Positions 5,666-10,432 of a stretch of 10,432 bases of DNA are shown here, one piece after another. A model generated the notes under the pieces. The model ran no database searches. It worked only from the letters and a program-made list of their open reading frames with translations, and was not told the DNA's origin. A program made the position numbers and the translations under genes. This DNA is from Acetobacteraceae bacterium (GTDB lineage: Bacteria; Pseudomonadota; Alphaproteobacteria; Acetobacterales; Acetobacteraceae), in contig PKWQ01000228.1 of assembly GCA_003133265.1 (NCBI GenBank), positions 5,681 through 16,112 on the forward strand, in the 5' to 3' direction. How positions within the stretch are numbered: position 1 is the first letter of the stretch; every line of letters begins with the position of its first letter.

Positions 5666-6951
5666 ACCCGACACAGATTGCCTTCGTCCATGGCCGCCGC
5701 GTCTGGGACAGCCGTGGCCGGCCCACGGTGGAGGCGGAAATCCTGCTGGAAGGCGGCGCGGTCGGCCGCGCCATCGCGCCCGCCGGTGCCTCCACCGGCT
5801 CGGGCGAGGCGCTCGATCTGCGCGATGGTGGGATCGCCTTCGGCGGCTACGACGTGACCCGGGCGGTCGCCAACGTGAACGGCGAACTCGCCGCCGCCGC
5901 CACCGGCTTCGACGCCGCCGATCAGGCCGGGCTGGATGCGCGGCTGATCGCGCTCGACGGCACGCCGAACAAGTCGCGCCTCGGCGGCAACGCGGTGCTG
6001 GCCGTCTCCATGGCCGCCGCCCATGCCGCCGCCGCCGCCGCCGAGCTGCCGCTGTACCGCCATCTCGGCGGCGACGCCGCGACGCAGCTGCCGCTGCCGC
6101 AGATCCAGATTTTCGGCGGCGGCGCGCATGCCGGGCGGCGCGTGGACATCCAGGATTTCCTGATCGTCTGCCCCGCCGCCCGCAGTTTCGCCGAGGCGCT
6201 CGACTGGACCGCCGAGGTTTATCGCGCCGCCGGGGCGCTGATGAAGGAAGCCGGCAAGCTCGCCGGCGTCGCCGATGAGGGTGGCTGGTGGCCGGATTTC
6301 ACCGCCAACGAGCAGGCGCTGGAAATGCTGGTCCGCGCCATCGAGCGTGCCGGCTTCACGCCGGGGGACGAGGTCGCCATCGCGCTCGACATCGCCGCCT
6401 CGGAATTCGCGCGCGACGGCAAATACCACCTGGGTCTGGAAGGCCGCGAACTGGACAGCGACGGCATGATCCGCATGCTGGGCCAATGGATCGACCGCTA
6501 CCCGATCGTCTCCATCGAGGACCCGCTGGCCGAGGACGATTTCGACGGGTTCGTCGCCTTCACCCGCGAATTCGGCGACAGGTTGCAGATCGTTGGCGAC
6601 GATTTCCTGGTGACGGAAGCCGCCCGCGTGCGGGAGGCCGCCGCCCGGGGCGCCGCCAACACGGTGCTGCTGAAGCCCAACCAGCGCGGCACACTGAGCG
6701 AGACGCTGGAGGCATGGAATGCCGCCAAGGAAGCCGGTTTCGCCGCCATCGTCTCCGCCCGGTCCGGCGAGACCGAGGACGTGACCATCATCCACCTCGC
6801 CGTCGGCTGGGGCGTCGGCCAGTTCAAGGTCGGCAGCTTCGCGCGCAGCGAGCGCATGGCGAAATGGAACGAGGCCCTGCGGATCGAGGAAACGCTGGGG
6901 TCGCGCGCCAGCTTCGCCGGCGGCGCCGTGCTGGGGCGTTCGCGCCGGTGA
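5662..6951 (+). CDS. Enolase paralogue with substituted active-site residues
   Basis: A full-length, 429-residue enolase-family protein. Classic enolase turns 2-phosphoglycerate into phosphoenolpyruvate. Retained here: DSRGRPTVEAE (16-26), mobile loop GASTGS (42-47), H156, proton donor E206 in DEGG, metal ligands D243, E286 and D313, base K338, R367-S368 and K389. Changed against E. coli enolase: the Glu of DIQEF is Asp (D165), His of the HRS triplet is Ala (A366), and NGGEHA reads GGGAHA (152-157). E. coli E168 and H370 line the part of the pocket where water leaves, so another substrate or altered rate is likely. The gene lies between a kinase and a dehydrogenase, not in the pyrG-kdsA-eno-pdhA setting I expect for the housekeeping gene, which supports a specialised paralogue. 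The ATG at 5662 overlaps the kinase stop (ATGA), with GAGGAA ahead of it; an ATG at 5641 is less likely. Confidence 0.9.
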   Translation: MNPTQIAFVHGRRVWDSRGRPTVEAEILLEGGAVGRAIAPAGASTGSGEALDLRDGGIAFGGYDVTRAVANVNGELAAAATGFDAADQAGLDARLIALDGTPNKSRLGGNAVLAVSMAAAHAAAAAAELPLYRHLGGDAATQLPLPQIQIFGGGAHAGRRVDIQDFLIVCPAARSFAEALDWTAEVYRAAGALMKEAGKLAGVADEGGWWPDFTANEQALEMLVRAIERAGFTPGDEVAIALDIAASEFARDGKYHLGLEGRELDSDGMIRMLGQWIDRYPIVSIEDPLAEDDFDGFVAFTREFGDRLQIVGDDFLVTEAARVREAAARGAANTVLLKPNQRGTLSETLEAWNAAKEAGFAAIVSARSGETEDVTIIHLAVGWGVGQFKVGSFARSERMAKWNEALRIEETLGSRASFAGGAVLGRSRR

Positions 6952-7892
6952 AGGTGCTGTTCCACTTCGCCGCCGGCCCCGATCTCGCCGCGCGGCTGGC
7001 CGCATTCGCCGCCCAGGGTCTGTCCGTCGCCGCATGCGCCGAGGCCGATGAGGCCACGCTGATGCGGGAATTGCCGGATACCGACGTGCTCTGGCATGTG
7101 CTGAAACCCTGCACGGCGGCGATGATCGCGCACGCGCCGAAGCTGCGGCTGATCCAGAAGATCGGCGTCGGGGTGAACACGATCGACCTGGACGCGGCGA
7201 AGGCCCGTGGCATCGCCGTGTGCAACCTGCCGGGGACCAACGCGCGCGCCGTGGCGGAACTGACGCTGGCGCTGATGCTCGCCACCCTGCGCCGCCTGCC
7301 GCTACTCGATGCCGCGACGCGCGCCGGGGGCGGCTGGTCGCTCGATCCGGCGCTGCAGGACGGGTTTCAGGAAATCGGCGGGCGCACCGTCGGGCTGGTC
7401 GGTTACGGCGCCATCCCGCGCACCCTGGCGCCGGTGCTGGTCGCACTCGGTTGCAAGGTGATCTACACCGCCCGCGCGCCGCACCCGGACGTGCCGGGGG
7501 ACTACCGCACGCTGGATGCGCTGCTGGCCGAGGCGGACATCGTGTCGTTGCATGTGCCGCTGGTCGAGCAGACCGAGCGGATGATCGGGCGCGCGGCGTT
7601 GGCGCGGATGAAGCCCGGCGCGGTGCTGATCAACACCGCGCGAGGCGGGCTGGTGGATCAGCCGGCGCTGGCGGATGCGCTGCGCGCGGGCCATCTGGCC
7701 GGCGCGGGGCTGGATGTGTTCGCCGCCGAGCCGGCCGATGCCGCCGAGCCGTTGTTTTCCCTGCCCAACGTCGTGGTCACGCCGCATATCGCTTGGCTGA
7801 CCACCGGCACCTTCGCGCGCAGCTTCTCCATCGCCGCCGAGAATTGCCGCCGGCTGGCGGCCGGGGAGGCGCTGTTGCACAGGGTGGCATAG
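6948..7892 (+). CDS. D-2-hydroxyacid dehydrogenase (NAD(P)-dependent oxidoreductase)
   Basis: A 314-residue member of the D-isomer-specific 2-hydroxyacid dehydrogenase family (glyoxylate/hydroxypyruvate reductase, phosphoglycerate dehydrogenase and relatives). The catalytic triad is complete: R232 in NTARGGLVD, E261 in FAAEP and H280 in TPHIAW. The cofactor loop reads GYGAIP (152-157) where the family has GxGxxG, so the third glycine is proline. At the end of the next strand, VIYTAR (171-176), the acidic residue that selects NAD is absent and R176 follows, which suggests NADP(H). There is no ACT or other regulatory domain. The start is a GTG at 6948 overlapping the enolase-like TGA (GTGA), giving the normal first strand MKVLFHFA; the frame has no stop upstream, but that is inside the previous gene. 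Third gene of the operon; the substrate, probably a small 2-oxo acid, is unknown. Confidence 0.92.
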   Translation: MKVLFHFAAGPDLAARLAAFAAQGLSVAACAEADEATLMRELPDTDVLWHVLKPCTAAMIAHAPKLRLIQKIGVGVNTIDLDAAKARGIAVCNLPGTNARAVAELTLALMLATLRRLPLLDAATRAGGGWSLDPALQDGFQEIGGRTVGLVGYGAIPRTLAPVLVALGCKVIYTARAPHPDVPGDYRTLDALLAEADIVSLHVPLVEQTERMIGRAALARMKPGAVLINTARGGLVDQPALADALRAGHLAGAGLDVFAAEPADAAEPLFSLPNVVVTPHIAWLTTGTFARSFSIAAENCRRLAAGEALLHRVA

Positions 7893-7910
7893 CGCCGGGG
7901 CCGTCGGCGC
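7892..7910 (+). terminator. Hairpin at the end of the kinase/enolase-like/dehydrogenase operon
   Basis: GCGCCG (7892-7897) and CGGCGC (7905-7910) form a six-pair GC stem with a 7-base loop, starting on the last base of the dehydrogenase stop codon. No T-run follows directly, so terminator function is tentative. Confidence 0.35.
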
Positions 7911-7919
7911 GTGGGCGTA

Positions 7920-7931
7920 GATGATTTCATC
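7920..7931. promoter_or_regulatory. Palindrome GATGATTTCATC in the CBS-gene upstream region
   Basis: GATGA and TCATC flank a TT centre in the only AT-rich patch between the operon and the CBS gene (7915-7950). The patch continues with TATTTGGTTAATAG, a plausible place for a promoter. Operator function is inference from position and symmetry. Confidence 0.3.
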
Positions 7932-7975
7932 GTATTTGGTTAATAGTCACCGCCTCCGTGCAAGGGGACCGTGAC

Positions 7976-8395
7976 ATGACCAACCGTCTGATGGCCGAGA
8001 TCGTCCGTAACCAGAAGCCGCTGGTGCTGACCGCCGAGGCCACGGTGCAGGAAGCCTGCAAGCGCATGCATGCGCGCAAGGTCGGCGCGGTGCTGGTGAT
8101 CGATCCCGCCGGCCGGCTCGCCGGTATTTTCACCGGGCGCGATCTGGTGCGTGTGGTCTCGCGCGGGCGTCACGCGGCCGATACCCCACTGAAGGCGGTG
8201 ATGACGAAGAAGCCGGCGACGCTGCCGCCCGGATGCACCGCCATCGATGCGCTCCGGCTGATGCGCGATGGCGGCTTCCGTCATGTGCCGGTGGTGGACG
8301 GAGACATGCTGATCGGTATCGTCTCCCGCGGCGACTTCCGTGGGCTGGAGCACCATCGGATGGACGAGGAAACCGGGATCTGGGAACGGATCTGA
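7976..8395 (+). CDS. Stand-alone two-CBS-domain protein
   Basis: A 139-residue cytosolic protein made of one Bateman module. CBS1 covers about 15-62, with VGAVLVID and the nucleotide-binding GIFTGRD (50-56). CBS2 covers about 78-125, with the DALRLMRDGGFRHVPVVD core and GIVSRGD (114-120). The linker carries PLKAVMTKKP, the usual start of the second repeat. Such proteins bind AMP, ATP, SAM or NADH and report energy or redox state to a partner; no partner is identifiable here. The short acidic and aromatic tail EHHRMDEETGIWERI is common in this single-module group. The ATG at 7976 follows AAGGGGA at good spacing; a GTG at 7958 is in frame but lacks a site. The 83-base gap from the upstream operon and the hairpin at 7892 suggest its own promoter. 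Confidence 0.92.
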   Translation: MTNRLMAEIVRNQKPLVLTAEATVQEACKRMHARKVGAVLVIDPAGRLAGIFTGRDLVRVVSRGRHAADTPLKAVMTKKPATLPPGCTAIDALRLMRDGGFRHVPVVDGDMLIGIVSRGDFRGLEHHRMDEETGIWERI

Positions 8396-8401
8396 CCGAT
8401 C

Positions 8402-8430
8402 GGCCGAGGGGACGCGCGGCCCCCTCGGCC
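8402..8430. terminator. 10-bp perfect hairpin between convergent CBS and MFS genes
   Basis: GGCCGAGGGG (8402-8411) is the exact reverse complement of CCCCTCGGCC (8421-8430), with a 9-base loop. It nearly fills the 43-base gap between two gene ends. It lacks a T-tract on either side but is very stable, and is best read as a shared bidirectional terminator. Confidence 0.65.
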
Positions 8431-8438
8431 TGGCCATG

Positions 8439-9683
8439 TCAGTCCGCCGTGTCCAGTTCCTTGAGCGAGCGGCCGGCGGTTTCCGGCAGCATCAGCAAGC
8501 CGGCGATCATCACCGCATAGCCGGCGAAGCAGAACACCGCGATCGCCGGGCCGAGCGTGAGTTGGACGGCGAGATAGCCGACCAGCGCGGGAAACAACGC
8601 GCCGATGCCGCGCCCGGCATTGTAGCAGAAGCCCTGGCCCGCCCCGCGCACGGCGGTGGGATACAGCTCGGTCATGAACGGGCCCATCGGCGCGAACATC
8701 ATGTAGATGATGAACCCGAGCGGAAAGCCCAGAAACAGCATCGTGTTGTTGTCGATCGGCGCGAACAGGTAGACCAGCACCAGAACCATCGAGCCGATGG
8801 CGGAGATCAGGAACACCGCCTTGCGCCCCAGCAGGTCGGCCAGGTAGGCGCCGACGATGAAGCCGAACAGCGCGCCAAGGATGTGCAGCATCAGATAACT
8901 GCCGGTCCCGACCGAGGTCAGGTGGCGCACCGTCTTCAGGTAGGTGGGTAACCAGACCGACAGCGCGTAGCTGCCGCCCTGCGCGCCGGTGACCATCACC
9001 ACCACTTTCCAGGTGGTGCCGATGTATGGCGGCTTCAGCACGCTGAATGCCTGTCCGAACGAGGAACCTGAGGCGGCCGGAAGGCCGCCGTGGATTTCCG
9101 GCTCCTTGACGAAACGGCGGATCCAGAACACCAGCCCGGCCGGCGCGATACCGATCCAGAACAGCACGCGCCAGGCCAGCGCCTCCGGCACGAAGGCGAA
9201 CAGCGCCGTATAGAGCAGCGCCGCCGCCCCCCAGCCGATCGCCCAGCCGGCCTGCACGAAGCCGACGGCCCGGCCGCGGTAGCGGTCGCGGATCACCTCG
9301 CCGATCAGCACCGCACCCGCTGCCCATTCGCCGCCGAAGCCAAAGCCCTGTAGCGCCCGGAAGACGAACAGCTGGTTGAAGTCTTGCGCGAAGCCGCAGA
9401 GGAAGGTGAAGAAGGCGTACCAGGCGACGGTGATCTGCAGCACCCGCACCCGGCCCAGCCGGTCCGACAGCGCGCCGGCCACCCAGCCGCCGAAGGCGGA
9501 GACCAGCAGCGTGACGGTGCCAAGCAACCCGGCCTCGCCGGTGGTGATGTGCCAGACAGAGAGCAGGGTCGGGATGACGAAGCTGAAGATCTGGACGTCG
9601 AGCGCGTCCAGCGTCCAGCCGCCGAAACACGCCCCCATGGTGCGACGCTCGGTCGGCGTCAGGTCGAACAACCAGGCAAACAT
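8439..9683 (-). CDS. MFS transporter, carboxylate/metabolite:H+ symporter type
   Basis: A 414-residue, 12-helix major facilitator. Landmarks are the acidic first helix GGWTLDALDVQIFSF (21-35), the helix 2-3 loop GALSDRLGRVRV (70-81) and helix 4 with RALQGFGFGGEWAAG (about 109-123). A second-half loop YLADLLGRKAVF repeats the MFS signature, and the protein ends PETAGRSLKEL. The two aspartates in helix 1 and the GGEW helix are typical of the aromatic-acid, sialate and other carboxylate importers (AAHS/SHS-like), so an organic-acid substrate is likely but unproven. The start codon follows a long G-run with AAG, an excellent ribosome-binding site. It lies 57 bases downstream of glycerol kinase on the same strand, so the two may be co-transcribed; it is not a GlpF channel or GlpT antiporter. 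Confidence 0.92.
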   Translation of the reverse strand: MFAWLFDLTPTERRTMGACFGGWTLDALDVQIFSFVIPTLLSVWHITTGEAGLLGTVTLLVSAFGGWVAGALSDRLGRVRVLQITVAWYAFFTFLCGFAQDFNQLFVFRALQGFGFGGEWAAGAVLIGEVIRDRYRGRAVGFVQAGWAIGWGAAALLYTALFAFVPEALAWRVLFWIGIAPAGLVFWIRRFVKEPEIHGGLPAASGSSFGQAFSVLKPPYIGTTWKVVVMVTGAQGGSYALSVWLPTYLKTVRHLTSVGTGSYLMLHILGALFGFIVGAYLADLLGRKAVFLISAIGSMVLVLVYLFAPIDNNTMLFLGFPLGFIIYMMFAPMGPFMTELYPTAVRGAGQGFCYNAGRGIGALFPALVGYLAVQLTLGPAIAVFCFAGYAVMIAGLLMLPETAGRSLKELDTAD

Positions 9684-9740
9684 AGCTTCCCCCCTTGGAT
9701 TCTCGTTGGTTGGGATTGGAGCATATTTTCTGTGAAACAG
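9684..9740 (-). promoter_or_regulatory. Short AT-richer gap between glpK and the MFS gene
   Basis: These 57 bases hold the MFS ribosome-binding site (G-run at about 9689-9694) and a small inverted repeat CTGT-GAA-ACAG (9730-9740) directly after the glpK stop on the reverse strand. No strong terminator is seen, which fits read-through from glpK. Confidence 0.3.
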
Positions 9741-10432
9741 TTATACCCAATCGAACGACCGATTGACCGCCTTCCGCCATGATTCGGCAAGTGCCGCGCG
9801 CCGCTCGGGCGCCATCGCCGGGTCCCATCGGCGCGCCACGGCCCAGTTGCGCGTCAGTTCCTCGGTGTCGCGCCAGTAGCCCACCGCCAGCCCGGCGGCA
9901 TAGGCCGCGCCCAGCGCCGTGGTTTCGATCGTGCGCGGGCGCACCACGGGAACATCCAGGATGTCGCTCTGGAACTGCATCAGCAGGTCGTTCACGACCA
10001 TCCCGCCATCCACCCGCAGCGTGCGGATCGGAATGCCGGAGTCGCGCCCCATCGCCTCCAGCACGTCGCGGGTCTGATAGGCCGTCGCCTCCAGTGCCGC
10101 CCGGGCGATATGGCCGGCGCCCGCGAAGCCGGTCAGCCCGGCGATCACCCCGCGCGCGTCCGCCCGCCAATACGGCGCATACAGGCCGGAGAACGCCGGC
10201 ACGATATAGACATCGCCGTTGTCGGGCACCGAGGCCGCGAGCGCCTCGATCTCCGCGCTCGATCCGATCAGCCGCAGATTGTCGCGCAGCCATTGCACCA
10301 GCGCGCCGGTCACCGCGATCGAGCCCTCCAGCGCATATGTCGCGGGTGCGGAGCCAATGCGGTAGCCGAGAGTCGTCAGAAGCCCGCTCTTACTCGCCAC
10401 CGGCTCGGTTCCGGTGTTGAGGAGCATGAAGC
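9741..10432 (-). CDS. glpK: Glycerol kinase GlpK (C-terminal part, cut by window edge)
   Basis: About 230 C-terminal residues of a protein that is normally near 500. Glycerol kinase phosphorylates glycerol to sn-glycerol 3-phosphate, trapping it in the cell. The fragment has the second-domain core of FGGY kinases: LLNTG, GLLTTLGY, YALEGSIAVTGALVQWLRDN, YIVPAFSGLYAPYWRADARG, EATAYQTRDVLEAM, LRVDGGMVVNDLLMQFQSDI, and TALGAAYAAGLAVGYW. These match glycerol kinase closely and not xylulose or gluconate kinases: for example the APYW(x)nARG segment and the RVDGG(x)nND(x)LMQFQSD(I/L) signature. It ends at SWRKAVNRSFDWV, a normal C-terminus. The start and the N-terminal half lie beyond the right edge. 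The MFS gene follows directly. Confidence 0.95.
   Translation of the reverse strand, partial: FMLLNTGTEPVASKSGLLTTLGYRIGSAPATYALEGSIAVTGALVQWLRDNLRLIGSSAEIEALAASVPDNGDVYIVPAFSGLYAPYWRADARGVIAGLTGFAGAGHIARAALEATAYQTRDVLEAMGRDSGIPIRTLRVDGGMVVNDLLMQFQSDILDVPVVRPRTIETTALGAAYAAGLAVGYWRDTEELTRNWAVARRWDPAMAPERRAALAESWRKAVNRSFDWV

Noticed and set aside
6008..6052. GCC-rich triplet run in the enolase-like gene
   Set aside because: It encodes an alanine-rich helix also present in ordinary enolases (NAVLAVS followed by many Ala); it is codon bias, not a repeat element.
5437..7446. 669-codon open frame on the reverse strand across the enolase-like gene
   Set aside because: Low-complexity Arg/Pro/Ala/Gly composition typical of antisense shadows in GC-rich DNA; the plus strand has clear enzyme motifs throughout.
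8281..10293. 670-codon reverse-strand frame running through glpK, the MFS gene and the CBS gene
   Set aside because: It is out of frame with the recognisable GlpK and MFS proteins and has shadow composition.
1..10432. Mobile element, prophage, CRISPR or tRNA content
   Set aside because: No transposase, integrase, terminal repeats, spaced direct repeats or cloverleaf sequences were recognised.

Overview
The window is GC-rich (roughly two thirds G+C by eye) and densely packed with genes. Its proteins look alphaproteobacterial: a fold-III ornithine decarboxylase behind a long structured leader, a small cytochrome c2, a TauE/SafE permease and ArfB. I infer an acetic-acid-bacteria-like or Rhodospirillales-like alphaproteobacterium from general family resemblance; I could not search a database. 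No tRNA, rRNA, CRISPR array, insertion sequence or phage gene was seen, so this looks like chromosomal backbone with one unusual metabolic operon.

Layout. 1-305 (-): N-terminal third of a YihY/BrkB-family membrane protein, running off the left edge. 569-1699 (+): ornithine decarboxylase, divergent from it, behind a leader of about 150 nt that may be an RNA regulator of the speF type. 1778-2263 (-): short RlpA-like exported or lipoprotein. 2402-3133 (+): TauE/SafE (TSUP) permease. 3188-3559 (-): periplasmic cytochrome c. 3710-4129 (-): ArfB ribosome-rescue hydrolase. 4213-4590 (-): small unknown membrane protein. 4658-7892 (+): a three-gene operon joined by two 4-nt stop/start overlaps, made of an APH-fold small-molecule kinase, an enolase paralogue with changed active-site residues, and a D-2-hydroxyacid dehydrogenase with a changed dinucleotide-binding motif. 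7976-8395 (+): two-CBS-domain protein. 8439-9683 (-): MFS carboxylate-type transporter. 9741-10432 (-): C-terminal half of glycerol kinase, running off the right edge.

The most interesting part is the kinase / enolase-like / dehydrogenase operon. All three fit one small-acid pathway: phosphorylation of a hydroxy acid, beta-elimination of water by the enolase-like enzyme, and NAD(P)H-dependent interconversion of a 2-oxo and a 2-hydroxy acid. The substitutions in the enolase-like protein (Asp where enolases have a catalytic Glu, Ala where they have the His of His-Arg-Ser) argue that its substrate is not plain 2-phosphoglycerate. The pathway itself is inference.

All three convergent gene ends (ODC/RlpA, TSUP/cytochrome c, CBS/MFS) carry strong GC hairpins without a clear U-tract. 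One has a UUCG tetraloop on an 8-bp stem and the other two have perfect 10-bp stems. Small tandem duplications lie at the YihY start region and at the cytochrome c stop codon.
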